NCBI RefSeq assembly: GCF_014205795.1
Contig: NZ_JACHCN010000006.1
Coordinates: 1 to 64,000 of the forward strand
DNA: 64,000 nucleotides
Source of the DNA: Rhodanobacter sp. MP7CTX1
GTDB taxonomy: Bacteria; Pseudomonadota; Gammaproteobacteria; Xanthomonadales; Rhodanobacteraceae
Direction: 5' to 3'
Program-made: the position numbers and the translations under genes
Shown here: positions 18,073 through 26,087 of the stretch, one piece after another
Position numbering within the stretch: the stretch's first letter is position 1
How the letters are laid out: every line of letters starts with the position of its first letter
Notes under the pieces: model-generated
Databases searched by the model: none
What the model saw: only the letters and a program-made list of their open reading frames with translations
What the model was told of the DNA's origin: nothing

Positions 18073-18465
18073 GAGCGAACATGAGCGACGAATGCTTATG
18101 CCGTAGGTGTGCTGAAGCTTGCCGGCCAGCGCTTTGCGCTGGGCCGGCCTCAGAGCTTTTTTTGCAGAACATCCTGCAACATGGCTTTATCTAGGCTGAG
18201 ATCCGCGACCAGCTGTTTAAGCTTGCGATTTTCCTCTTCCAGCTGCCGGAGGCGTCGGAGCTCGGACACGCCGAGGCCACCGTACTTCTTCTTGCAGTTG
18301 AAATAGGTCGCTTCACAGATTCCCATTTTTCGGCAAACGTCAGCGACACTCGTACCGCTCTCGGCTTGGCGCAGGGCGAAAGCAATCTGTTCTTCGGTGT
18401 ACTTGGTTTTCTTCATGGCAAAACAGTCTCCTCGGGAGGGGCGGTTTTACCGAAAAACTCTACTT
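17302..18465 (-). mobile_element. Complete IS3-family insertion sequence
   Basis: About 1.16 kb bounded by imperfect inverted repeats (AAGTAGAGCTATCGGT at the left; the complement of ACCGAAAAACTCTACTT at the right). It holds overlapping orfA and orfB with a frameshift signal between them. The left repeat overlaps the last codons of orfB. No convincing target duplication was seen. Confidence 0.85.
18150..18416 (-). CDS. IS3-family transposase OrfA
   Basis: 88 residues. An N-terminal helix-turn-helix of the HTH_8/Tnp_IS3 type (YTEEQIAFALRQAESGTSVA, DVCRKMGI, EATYFNCKKKYGGL) is followed by a leucine-zipper helix (LRRLRQLEEENRKLKQLVAD). It binds the element ends. The gene ends just after an A7G slippery run followed by a strong stem-loop at 18121-18149 (GCCGGCCAGCGC against GCGCTGGGCCGGC), the usual arrangement for programmed -1 frameshifting into OrfB. 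Confidence 0.9.
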   Translation of the reverse strand: MKKTKYTEEQIAFALRQAESGTSVADVCRKMGICEATYFNCKKKYGGLGVSELRRLRQLEEENRKLKQLVADLSLDKAMLQDVLQKKL

Positions 18466-18516
18466 CCAAACGCTACAACTGGCAGGGAGGAGGTCATCAA
18501 CCCAAGGAGATTGGAC

Positions 18517-18935
18517 GTGAAGAAGCGGTTTACCGAAGAACAGATCATAGGCTTCCTGCGTGAAGCGGAAGCCGGCATGCCGGTGAAGGAGCTGTGCCGC
18601 CGGCACGGCTTCAGCGAGGCCTCGTACTACCTGTGGCGCAGCAAGTTCGGCGGGATGACGCAGGCTGACGGTTTTGCCGAACGCGAAGCGGCCAAGGTGA
18701 TGATCAACGATGCTGTGCAAGCGGCCGCCGAAGGCGCGCAGGTCACGGTGGGCGCGGACAAGGGCTATGACGCTGCCGAGTTTGTGCAGGCGTTGCATGA
18801 ACTGAAGGTCATTCCCCATGTGGCACAGAACACGAGTAACCGTCGCTCGGCCATGCCTGACGACATCGCTGCGACCGAGGGCTATGGCCTCTCCCAGCGC
18901 AAGCGCAAGCGGTATGTATTCGGCAGAAGACCAAT
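18517..18935 (+). pseudogene. Mosaic of two transposase fragments
   Basis: One open frame joins two unrelated pieces. Codons from the GTG at 18517 to 18657 give the N-terminus of an IS3-type OrfA (KKRFTEEQIIGFLREAEAGM through YYLWRSKFGGM). From 18661 to about 18935 it matches the C-terminal DDE region of a different IS5-type transposase (VTVGADKGYDAAEFV, HVAQNTSNRRSAMPD, GYGLSQRKRKR). Neither piece is complete and the fusion is surely accidental. Confidence 0.8.
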
Positions 18936-19332
18936 CGAGCTCAGTCGGTGGCTCCCTTCTTCCTGTTTCGCGCTTCGATCCGCCGCGGAGCTGGGTTAGA
19001 CCAGCAGACGACAAGGGAATTGAAGGTTGCGCTTTGCCGAAGAGCTTTGAAAAGAACCCAGGCATCCATTACCTCCGGTCTACGTATAAGCAACGACGCG
19101 GGTCCAATCACTTTGTTGTTGCATTGGACATTTTTGTTTGTATCCAACTGTATCCGTCGCGTCGATCCTGCGCTTCGCTTACAAATTCATCCTGATTAGC
19201 ACATATGGACGATACATGGCGCCATCTAAATAGCGCTATCGGTTCAGGGGATGCAACGTTAATGATCCGTCCCTGGGCTTCCATGATTCTCGGCCGAATC
19301 CCTGTTTAGTAGGACACAAAGGAACCCGCGCG
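18936..19332. promoter_or_regulatory. Upstream region of ohr
   Basis: No gene. It follows the transposase scrap and holds the paired TGTATC boxes at 19139-19154. The base composition falls towards AT between about 19100 and 19210, as expected of a promoter region. Confidence 0.5.
19139..19154 (+). promoter_or_regulatory. Paired hexamer TGTATC-N4-TGTATC (regulator box 2)
   Basis: TGTATCCAACTGTATC, two identical hexamers at 10-bp period, 178 bp before the ohr start. The motif, its orientation and its rough distance recur before the other two Ohr copies. Confidence 0.65.
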
Positions 19333-19749
19333 ATGACCGAAATCAAAAACGTGCTGTACACAGCCAAAACGCACACCGCTGGCGGCCGGGACGGCGTCTC
19401 TCGAAGCTCTGATGGCCGCTTAGACATCAAGCTGTCATCTCCCGGCACCGCTGGTATCGGTACTAATCCGGAGCAGCTGTTCGCCGCTGGTTGGTCAGCT
19501 TGCTTCGAAGGGGCGATGGGGATTGCGGCAAAAAAAATGAAGGTGACTCTACCGGCTGACCTGGCTATCGACGCGGAAGTGGACCTTTGCCTGACCGACG
19601 GCGCTTACTTTCTTCAGGCTCGCCTGAATGTCAGCCTACCGGGTTTGGAGCGCGAAGTGGCCCTGGACCTGGCGAATGCGGCGCACCAAGCATGTCCGTA
19701 TTCCAAAGCCATAAGCGGCAATGTCAACGTTGTAATTAACGTGGTTTGA
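19333..19749 (+). CDS. ohr: Organic hydroperoxide resistance protein (Ohr/OsmC family)
   Basis: 138 residues, standard Ohr length. The two redox cysteines are in place: Cys57 in GWSACFEGAM (peroxidatic) and Cys121 in HQACPYSKA (resolving). Also present are the conserved Arg19 (AGGRDG) and Glu48 (NPEQLFAAGW) that shape the peroxide pocket. It reduces organic hydroperoxides in the cytoplasm using lipoylated partners. Start at the ATG behind AAAGGAA. It is the only intact one of three Ohr copies; the others are at 37914-38333 (one in-frame stop) and 39557-39764 (decayed). All three have paired TGTATC-like boxes upstream. The epoxide hydrolase gene follows 86 bp later. Confidence 0.93.
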   Translation: MTEIKNVLYTAKTHTAGGRDGVSRSSDGRLDIKLSSPGTAGIGTNPEQLFAAGWSACFEGAMGIAAKKMKVTLPADLAIDAEVDLCLTDGAYFLQARLNVSLPGLEREVALDLANAAHQACPYSKAISGNVNVVINVV

Positions 19750-19835
19750 GCTGGGCCTACCTCGGTGCCTCCGGCCTGGGCCTATCAGGTAGGGCGCGCT
19801 AACACCAAACTTGCTTCTAAATAACAGGAACGATC

Positions 19836-21140
19836 ATGTCCAAAACATCGATATGCCCCCCTCAGCGAACCTTGTTTGCTGCCGCGGCCATCGTAACCAT
19901 AGCGATTGCTGGCGTCGTGGGGTTTTTGCCAGAGAAGCTACTCGCAGCGACAACCGACGACACCGCTATCCGCCCGTTCCACATCCATGTGCCGCAAGCG
20001 AAGCTGGATGACTTGCACAGGCGCATTGCGGCGACGCGTTGGCCCGACAAGGAAACGGTTAATGACGAAACCCAGGGCATCACGCTGGCGGAGATGCAGG
20101 CGCTGGTGCAGTACTGGGGCAAGGGCTACGACTGGCGCAAAGGCGAGGCGAAGTTGAATGCGCTGCCGGAGTTCATAACCAAAATCGATGGAGTGGACAT
20201 CCAGTTCATCCATGTGCGATCGCGCGAACCGAACGCGCTACCGCTGATCCTCACCCACGGCTGGCCCGGCTCGCCGATCGAGCTCCTGAAGGTGATAGGT
20301 CCACTCACTGACCCAGTCGCCTACGGCGGACGGGCGCAGGACGCCTTCGACGTTGTGATCCCCGCTATCCCTGGCTATGGCTTCTCGGGCAAGCCGACCG
20401 AACTCGGTTGGAATCCGGACCGCGTCGCGCGAGCTTGGGACGTTCTTATGAAGCGCCTGGGTTACGCCCGTTACGTGGCCCAAGGCGGCGACCACGGCTC
20501 GGTCATCTCTGACGCTATGGCGCGCCAGGCCCCGGCTGGACTGCTCGGTATCGATATCACCATGCCGGCCACCATTCCCGCAAACCTGGTGCAGGGCATC
20601 AACAGCGGCACTCCGGCGCCTGCCGGGCTGAGCGCCTCGGAGCTGCTGGCATACAACACCCTTAGTACTTTCTTCGGAAGAAACGCAGCCTACGGCGGAA
20701 TGATGGTGACTCGTCCGCAGACCATCGGCTACTCGCTCGCCGATTCGCCCAGTGGCCTGGCTGCCTTTACGTACGAAAAGATCGCCGAGTGGACTGACAG
20801 CGACGGCCACCCCGAACGCGAGATCAGTCGCGACGACATACTCGACGACATCTCGCTGTATTGGTTCACCAACATCGGTGCCTCTGCATCGCGCTTCTAT
20901 TGGGAAAACAACAACAACAACTTCAGCGCCGCTGCGCAGAAGACCAATCAGATCAAAGTGCCGGTGGCCATCTCGGTGTTCCCGCATGAGATCTACCGCG
21001 CGCCGGAAAGCTGGTCACGGCAGGCCTATCCATCACTGTACTACTACCATGAAGTTGGCAAGGGCGGCCACTTCGCCGCCTGGGAGCAGCCACAGCTTTT
21101 CACTGAAGAAATGCGTGCGGCGTTCAAGTCACTACGTTGA
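19836..21140 (+). CDS. Epoxide hydrolase with N-terminal EHN domain, membrane-anchored or exported
   Basis: 434 residues. An N-terminal hydrophobic segment (about 11-31) looks like a signal anchor or uncleaved signal. The epoxide hydrolase N-terminal domain (about 44-150; IRPFHIHVPQAKLDDLHRRI, ATRWPD) wraps the alpha/beta hydrolase core. Core motifs are HGWPGS (141-146), the nucleophile Asp219 in QGGDHGS, and His412 in GKGGHFAAWEQP. Such enzymes open epoxides to diols by a covalent ester with the Asp. Normal family members have GGDWGS, and here Trp is replaced by His. Its place behind ohr suggests a detoxification operon. Confidence 0.9.
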   Translation: MSKTSICPPQRTLFAAAAIVTIAIAGVVGFLPEKLLAATTDDTAIRPFHIHVPQAKLDDLHRRIAATRWPDKETVNDETQGITLAEMQALVQYWGKGYDWRKGEAKLNALPEFITKIDGVDIQFIHVRSREPNALPLILTHGWPGSPIELLKVIGPLTDPVAYGGRAQDAFDVVIPAIPGYGFSGKPTELGWNPDRVARAWDVLMKRLGYARYVAQGGDHGSVISDAMARQAPAGLLGIDITMPATIPANLVQGINSGTPAPAGLSASELLAYNTLSTFFGRNAAYGGMMVTRPQTIGYSLADSPSGLAAFTYEKIAEWTDSDGHPEREISRDDILDDISLYWFTNIGASASRFYWENNNNNFSAAAQKTNQIKVPVAISVFPHEIYRAPESWSRQAYPSLYYYHEVGKGGHFAAWEQPQLFTEEMRAAFKSLR

Positions 21141-21177
21141 TAATAACGCGCATATGCCTACGCACAGCCACGAGCCT

Positions 21178-21366
21178 ATGAAAACCATCAAGACCTACAC
21201 GACGCAACTCAAAGCGGAACTGGCCAAACTATCGCTGGAACACGCAGGCATTCCCTCGATGATCGTCGGTATTGATGTGGGCGTGGAGGGTGGCGCGTCT
21301 GGCGTGCAACTCCTAGTACCTGGGGACTGCGCGAAGGCGGCGCAGAAATTGCTCGACAGTGCATGA
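21178..21366 (+). CDS. DUF2007-like small protein
   Basis: 62 residues (MKTIKTYTTQLKAELAKLSL through LLVPGDCAKAAQKLLDSA). The pattern of an N-terminal strand, a helix, AGIPS, then GGASGVQLLVP and a last helix matches DUF2007, a small ferredoxin-fold domain of unknown role. An in-frame ATG at 21154 is an alternative start; neither has a clear ribosome site. It follows the epoxide hydrolase stop by about 40 bp and may be co-transcribed. Confidence 0.65.
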   Translation: MKTIKTYTTQLKAELAKLSLEHAGIPSMIVGIDVGVEGGASGVQLLVPGDCAKAAQKLLDSA

Positions 21367-21464
21367 GGTCTCTCTCATTGTTCGTGTGACGGACTATTGA
21401 TCGAGGCTGTGCGAAACACAACGCTGATGTTCGATAAAGATCGTTCCCTAAGCGATATTTTGCT

Positions 21465-21505
21465 TTGACGGCAAGCTGCGATCATCGATCGCAGCTTGCC
21501 GTCAA
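21465..21505. terminator. Perfect 18-bp stem-loop, probable terminator
   Basis: TTGACGGCAAGCTGCGAT and its exact complement around a CATCG loop. It lies about 100 bp after the DUF2007 stop. There is no T-tract on the plus strand, so it may be a transcript-end stabiliser or a protein-binding palindrome instead. Confidence 0.6.
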
Positions 21506-21660
21506 GCGAAGGTCGCCTGTAAGGGCAGCCTCATCCCGATGATCTTCATCCGTGTGACGCCGCATGCCAGTACACGGGAGCGCATCAGCTTAGTTACGTC
21601 CGACGACGCTCGCATGGAGAAATGCGGCGAGCTAACCTATATCAGTGGAAGGCAATCATC

Positions 21661-22746
21661 ATGAAAAAAAACCAGCGCTTGCTGTTCACGATACTTATCA
21701 GCGCCATCGGTGCCCTGGTCGTGGCCCATGCCGAGGATAGAGGCATGCTGCAATCGACGACGCCTGCGGAGATTCAACTGCCCATTCAAGGCGATTTACC
21801 TTCTCTTGGTAGTGCCACGGAATGGCTCAATTCGCCACCGCTAACGGCAGCCGGCTTGCGCGGGAAAGTCGTCCTCGTCAACTTCTGGACCTATTCCTGC
21901 ATCAATTCACTGCGCCAACTTCCTTATGTCCGCGCGTGGGCCAAGAAATACAGGGATCAGGGGCTGGTTGTGATCGGTGTGCACGCGCCGGAGTTCGGCT
22001 TTGAGGAAAACGTCGATAACGTTCGTCAAGCGCTTAAAGACGTGAAGGTCGCCTACCCTATCGCGATCGACAACAACCATGCGATATGGAACGCATTCGA
22101 CAACCAATACTGGCCAGCGCTCTATTTCGTCGATGCACAGGGGCATGTCCGACATCAGCAATTCGGCGAAGGTCACTACGAACAGTCGGAACTGATCATT
22201 CAACAATTGCTAGCCGAGGCTGGCGCCAAGAGCATCGATCACGCATTGGCCTCGGTTGATGCAACTGGTGCTGAAGCTGCCGCCGACTGGGACGACTTGC
22301 ACTCTCAGGAAAACTACGTGGGATATGAGCGCACCGAGAACTTTGTGTCTCCTGAGGGTGCTGCATCGGATTCGCACCGCGTCTATACAGCTCCCGCACA
22401 GCTGGAACTGGACCACTGGGCTCTTTCAGGCGACTGGACGATGGGCAAACAGGCCACAGTGCTGAACGAGGCGGGTGGGCGCATCGTGTACCGCTTTCAT
22501 GCCCGCGATCTGCATCTCGTGATGGGACCGGTGGCGCGAGGGAGGCCCCTGCGATTTCGGGTTCTCATCGACGGAAAGCCACCGGGCGCTGCACACGGCA
22601 CGGACGTTGACGCCCAAGGCAACGGCACGCTGACCGAGCAGCGCATGTATCAGCTGATTCGGCAACCGAAACCCATTGTAGATCGACAGTTCGAGATCGA
22701 GTTTATCGATCCAGGCGTAGAGACGTTTGCCTTCACGTTCGGCTAA
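21661..22746 (+). CDS. Secreted thioredoxin-like protein with DipZ-type C-terminal domain, single active-site cysteine
   Basis: 361 residues. A signal peptide (about 1-24) precedes a TlpA/AhpC-type thioredoxin domain (about 50-200; VLVNFWTYSCINS, GLVVIGVHAPEF, YPIAIDNNHAIWNAF). A C-terminal beta-rich domain (about 240-361) matches the DipZ C-terminal domain (LDHWALSGDW, RDLHLVM, FRVLIDGKPPG, FIDPGVETFAFTFG). DipZ proteins also have an N-terminal CcdA membrane part, which is absent. The usual CINC motif reads CINS: Cys80 is kept and the second Cys is Ser83. This would abolish disulfide reductase cycling and leave a monothiol, perhaps peroxiredoxin-like, activity (inference). Start at the ATG of MKKNQR. 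Confidence 0.82.
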   Translation: MKKNQRLLFTILISAIGALVVAHAEDRGMLQSTTPAEIQLPIQGDLPSLGSATEWLNSPPLTAAGLRGKVVLVNFWTYSCINSLRQLPYVRAWAKKYRDQGLVVIGVHAPEFGFEENVDNVRQALKDVKVAYPIAIDNNHAIWNAFDNQYWPALYFVDAQGHVRHQQFGEGHYEQSELIIQQLLAEAGAKSIDHALASVDATGAEAAADWDDLHSQENYVGYERTENFVSPEGAASDSHRVYTAPAQLELDHWALSGDWTMGKQATVLNEAGGRIVYRFHARDLHLVMGPVARGRPLRFRVLIDGKPPGAAHGTDVDAQGNGTLTEQRMYQLIRQPKPIVDRQFEIEFIDPGVETFAFTFG

Positions 22747-23085
22747 TTTTTCACTGAAAGATGATCGCCCGATTACCCCAATGGGAAGTAGGCTGACGAG
22801 GCACAGCACAGAGCCTGCTTCGCCTGTCGTCAGGCCAACGTGAAAAATCACGAAAAGGTCTTTACTCGATATGCCCCCTGTTACGCACAATGGCCCTGAT
22901 CTGTCACTGACAAAGTGCTTTCCGAATCAGGGGCGCACCTTATCCATCGTCGTGATCATCGCTCGCTGCACCGTTCGTAGCTTCATGCATGCCTGGCGAA
23001 TTCAATTCTGAAGTGCACCACCCCAAACGGTAGAGCGGCTCAGGCGCGGTAGCCAGTACAGCTTCACCGGCAAGTGGAACTGCAC

Positions 23086-23255
23086 ATGAGCTACACACAC
23101 CTGAGCCAAGACGAACGCTACCAGATTCAGCACCTTCACAGCGGCGGCTTCTCGGCCGGCGAGATCGGTGCGCAGATACAGCGTGCGAGGACAACGATCA
23201 GCCGCGAGCTTCGGCGTAACGCGAGCGATGAGGGCACGTATCGAGCGCGACCGGC
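23086..23255 (+). pseudogene. IS30-family transposase, 5' part (split by IS66)
   Basis: The ATG at 23086 opens the IS30 N-terminal helix-turn-helix (MSYTHLSQDERYQIQHLHSG, GEIGAQIQRARTTISRELRRN). Reading stops at the IS66 insertion inside codon GC|A of ...TYRARPAHRQ. Joining 23255 to 26088 restores one open frame through the DDE domain. Confidence 0.92.
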
Positions 23256-23286
23256 GTAAGCGTCCGGCGAGGACACATTGAATGGT

Positions 23287-23772
23287 TCAGCCGCCCTGTA
23301 TCACACGATGAAGCAAGGTGTAGCCGACACGCCATTGCATCGTTTCCGATTGCAGCGTGACGGTCTTGTCGTTGAGCCGCAGGATGGTGCCCTGACGCGG
23401 ACGGCTGTCGCGATCCTGGAAGCCCACGACATCGCCGACGCGGACCTCGTGACGACCGAGTCCTTGCCTGGGTTGCTCCCGGATATCGGCATCCACGCCG
23501 TCGAGATTGATCGAGGCGTACTCGACCAAGATGCGGTTTCCCGTCGGCAGTTGCAGCACCACGTGCTTGCGACGGAGTTCGGCAACGATGCCCGAGTGCA
23601 TGACGTTGTCACGTGGATCGTAAAAGTCCACCGTCTGTCCCAGATGCACACGGGCGTGTACCGCCAGGATCCAGCGCGGATCATCCAACTGACGGTCGAT
23701 CGCCCAGCGCAGTCGATACAGGTCAAACGCCGAGGCCTGGCGCAAGGCCGTGATGATCGCGCTGTAGTCCAT
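23287..23772 (-). CDS. IS66 passenger protein with two SH3/KOW-like repeats
   Basis: 161 residues, coupled to tnpC by a TGATG stop-start overlap. An N-terminal helix pair (about 1-35) is followed by two similar beta-rich units. The first is about 43-92 (VHLGQTVDFYDP, SGIVAELRRKHVVLQL) and the second about 110-158 (VRVGDVVGFQDRD, RQGTILRLNDKTVTLQS). Each has the pattern of a short SH3-like barrel: vGd.V.f.d, G.I..l..k.V.l. Function unknown; position suggests an accessory to IS66 transposition. It is not one of the standard TnpABC proteins. Confidence 0.7.
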   Translation of the reverse strand: MDYSAIITALRQASAFDLYRLRWAIDRQLDDPRWILAVHARVHLGQTVDFYDPRDNVMHSGIVAELRRKHVVLQLPTGNRILVEYASINLDGVDADIREQPRQGLGRHEVRVGDVVGFQDRDSRPRQGTILRLNDKTVTLQSETMQWRVGYTLLHRVIQGG

Positions 23773-25346
23773 CAGGGGGTGTTCCGCAGGGGCAGTAACG
23801 TGTCGATGTCGCGATCCTTCGTGGTGGGCAGTCGCGTGAGCACGTCAGTGAGCCATGCCTGTGGCTCATGCCCGTTCGCTTTGGCGGTGGCCAGCAGGCT
23901 CATGATCGCCGCGGCGCGTTGGCCGGCCGTTTCGGAGCCGGCAAAAAGCCAATTTTTGCGGCCCAGGGCGATCGGCCGGATCGCGTTCTCGATCGGGTTG
24001 TTGTCGATCGGGAAGGCACCGTCATCGGCATAGCGTGCCAGCGCGGGCCAGCGGCGCAAGGTGTAGTCGATCGCGTTGGCGGTGCCGCTGTTGCCGGCCA
24101 CTTGGGGCCGCAGGTCGTCTAACCAGGTCTTAATGGCCTGCAGCGCCGGGACGGCATGCTTCTGGCGGTAGGCATCACGGTCGTCGATCGACATGCTCTT
24201 CGCTTCGGCCTCGATGCGGTACAGCACCGCGATGCGCTCGATGGCTTCGCGGGCGATGGGGTTGCCGCTGGCCTTGTGCTGGTCGACAAACTTGCGCCGC
24301 GCATGCGCCCAGCAACCAAGCTCAGTCATGCCGGCGGCAAACATCGCCTTGTAGCCGACGTAGTCGTCGACCATCAGCGCGCCCTGATAATCGCCGAGGA
24401 AGCGACGGGCGTGCTGGCCGCTGCGGCTGGTGCAGAAGTCGAACACGGTGATCGGCGGCCCGATGCCGCTGCGGTAGGCAAATAGGTAACTGCGATGGGT
24501 CTTGCCCTTGCCGGGCTCGAGCATGCCCACCGACGTCTCGTCGGCGTGCAGTACCGGCAGCGACAGCAGCGCGTCGCGCATCCGATCCACCAGCGGCTGC
24601 AGCACCACCCCGCAGGCGCCGATCCACTCGGCCAGGGTCGAGCGGGGGATCGCGATGCCGCTGCGAGCGTAGATCGCCTCCTGCCGGTACAGCGGCAGGT
24701 GATCCACATACTTGGCTACCAGCACCTGGGCCAGCAGATCGGGCGCCGCGATGCCGCGATCGATCACCGTCGGCGCCACCGGTACCGCCGTGATCGTCTC
24801 GCAGCCGCGGCAGGCGTACTGCGGATAGACGTCGCGACGCACGAAGAATTGCAGCGGCTTGCACGACAGCTTCTCGCTGACGTGGTCGCCGATGTGCACC
24901 AGCTCGCCGCCGCACTGCCCGCAGGTGCAGGTGCTCGGCTCATGCCGGGTCTCGACGCGCTCCAGGTCCTCCGGCAGCGGACGGCGCTTGGGTGCCTGAC
25001 GTGGATGATCCTTGGCCCGTTCATCGGCCGCTGGCGACTGCAGCGCTTCGAGCTCGGCTTCCACTGCGGCGATATCCGCCGCCATGGTCTCTTCGAACAG
25101 CGCGCGCTGGGCCGGATCCATCTTCTCTGAGTGGGCGGCGAACTGCGCGCGGCGCAACCGCGCGATCTCGGCCGTCAGGACGCTGATGCGCGCTTCGCGC
25201 TCGGTGATCGTGCGCTCATGACCCGTGATTACGGCAGCCTGCTGCGCGATCTGCATGTCGCGCTCGGCAATCACCTGCATCTGCTCGGCGACCAACGCGC
25301 GTAGCGTCTGGACGTCCATATCAGCGGTGGAATGCGCGTGATCCAT
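23772..25346 (-). CDS. tnpC: IS66-family transposase TnpC
   Basis: 524 residues from the ATG of MDHAHSTADMDVQTL (12 codons inside the frame). N-terminal coiled coil (about 10-95), then the zinc-binding segment (TCTCGQCGGELVHIGDHVSE, CRGCE), then the DDE core: Asp in LHADETSVG, Asp in ALMVDDYVGYKA, Glu in NNPIENAIRPIALGRKNW. The C-terminal IS66 tail (SLLATAKANGHEPQAWL) is complete. Length and motifs are normal for a functional TnpC. Confidence 0.95.
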   Translation of the reverse strand: MDHAHSTADMDVQTLRALVAEQMQVIAERDMQIAQQAAVITGHERTITEREARISVLTAEIARLRRAQFAAHSEKMDPAQRALFEETMAADIAAVEAELEALQSPAADERAKDHPRQAPKRRPLPEDLERVETRHEPSTCTCGQCGGELVHIGDHVSEKLSCKPLQFFVRRDVYPQYACRGCETITAVPVAPTVIDRGIAAPDLLAQVLVAKYVDHLPLYRQEAIYARSGIAIPRSTLAEWIGACGVVLQPLVDRMRDALLSLPVLHADETSVGMLEPGKGKTHRSYLFAYRSGIGPPITVFDFCTSRSGQHARRFLGDYQGALMVDDYVGYKAMFAAGMTELGCWAHARRKFVDQHKASGNPIAREAIERIAVLYRIEAEAKSMSIDDRDAYRQKHAVPALQAIKTWLDDLRPQVAGNSGTANAIDYTLRRWPALARYADDGAFPIDNNPIENAIRPIALGRKNWLFAGSETAGQRAAAIMSLLATAKANGHEPQAWLTDVLTRLPTTKDRDIDTLLPLRNTP

Positions 25347-25365
25347 AGCCACGCAGCGTAGCGAT

Positions 25366-25704
25366 TTATACGCGTGGCGCAAGCCTTTTTTTCGGACTCA
25401 AGCATCGCCAGTCGACACCGGCACACAGCCATCCAAACTGCTCGGGGTCGAGTGACCAGGTGCTCGCACCGGCAGAGGGCCAGATGAAGCGACCGTCCTG
25501 CAATCGGCGCACTGCCAACCATGTCCCCTGTGCATCACAGCACAGTACCTTGATGCGTGTGGCCGCGCGATTGCGGAATACGTACGCGGCGCCGTCGAAC
25601 GGGTTGCGGTCGAGGATCTCGCGTACGTGCACCAGCAACCGATCCATACCGCAGCGCAGATCGATCGGTGCCGTCACCAACCACCAGCCGGTCGGGCTCA
25701 ACAT
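25366..25704 (-). CDS. tnpB: IS66 accessory protein TnpB
   Basis: 112 residues from the ATG of MLSPTGWWLV, which overlaps the tnpA stop. It has the invariant IS66 Orf2 block (LRCGMDRLLVHVREILDRNP, AAYVFRNRAATRIKVLCCDA, GFIWP-like GRFIWP). Needed with TnpA and TnpC for transposition of IS66 elements. Complete, and translationally coupled to tnpA. Confidence 0.92.
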   Translation of the reverse strand: MLSPTGWWLVTAPIDLRCGMDRLLVHVREILDRNPFDGAAYVFRNRAATRIKVLCCDAQGTWLAVRRLQDGRFIWPSAGASTWSLDPEQFGWLCAGVDWRCLSPKKRLAPRV

Positions 25705-26000
25705 GCCATCAGCGCCCGGATCATCGGCACCCACTGCGTTGCATCGCTACCGACCGACAGGCGCACCTGCAGCCCGTTGGGCAGCTCCACCTCGATACGA
25801 TCAATCGATGTGGACACCTCCGGAACCACGATCGGCAACAGCGCATGGGTCGATGGCGGCGGCACTATGCTCAGCTTGCCCCGCCAGTAACCAAAGCACG
25901 GCAGGCTCAAGTCTTCTTGGCGGCAGTACGCCGCCTGACTCTGGCCGCTGTCGCGCCACGCGGCCAGATGCCGCCTCCAGAATGCAGCCTTGCTACCCAT
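25698..26000 (-). CDS. tnpA: IS66 accessory protein TnpA
   Basis: 100 residues. N-terminal helix-turn-helix typical of IS66 TnpA (FWRRHLAAWRDSGQSQAAYC, then RQEDLSLPCFGYWRGKL) and a strand-rich C-terminus (IEVELPNGLQVRLSVG). First gene of the tnpABC-passenger operon, starting 80 bp inside the right end of the element. Confidence 0.9.
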   Translation of the reverse strand: MGSKAAFWRRHLAAWRDSGQSQAAYCRQEDLSLPCFGYWRGKLSIVPPPSTHALLPIVVPEVSTSIDRIEVELPNGLQVRLSVGSDATQWVPMIRALMAC

Positions 26001-26087
26001 GCGCTTGCTCCTGCGAAAACAGGCGCGTATCGCAACAGCTGCCGACGGCTCAGTACAGGTGAGGTGGCCGGCCGCTTACCGACCGGC

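Larger units (their letters stand above)
23256..26079 (-). mobile_element. IS66-family element with 8-bp target duplication
   Basis: 2824 bp bounded by GTAAGCG at the left and CGCTTAC at the right, the hallmark of IS66 ends. The target CGACCGGC is duplicated exactly (23248-23255 and 26080-26087). It carries tnpA, tnpB, tnpC and one passenger gene, all uninterrupted, so the element looks recently inserted and potentially active. Confidence 0.95.

Noticed and set aside
20752..21177. Upstream part of a 204-codon frame ending in the DUF2007-like protein
   Set aside because: It overlaps the epoxide hydrolase in another frame; only the part from the ATG at 21178 (or 21154) resembles a protein family.
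24495..25130. Plus-strand 211-codon frame within the IS66 transposase
   Set aside because: Antisense shadow of tnpC, which has all IS66 motifs.
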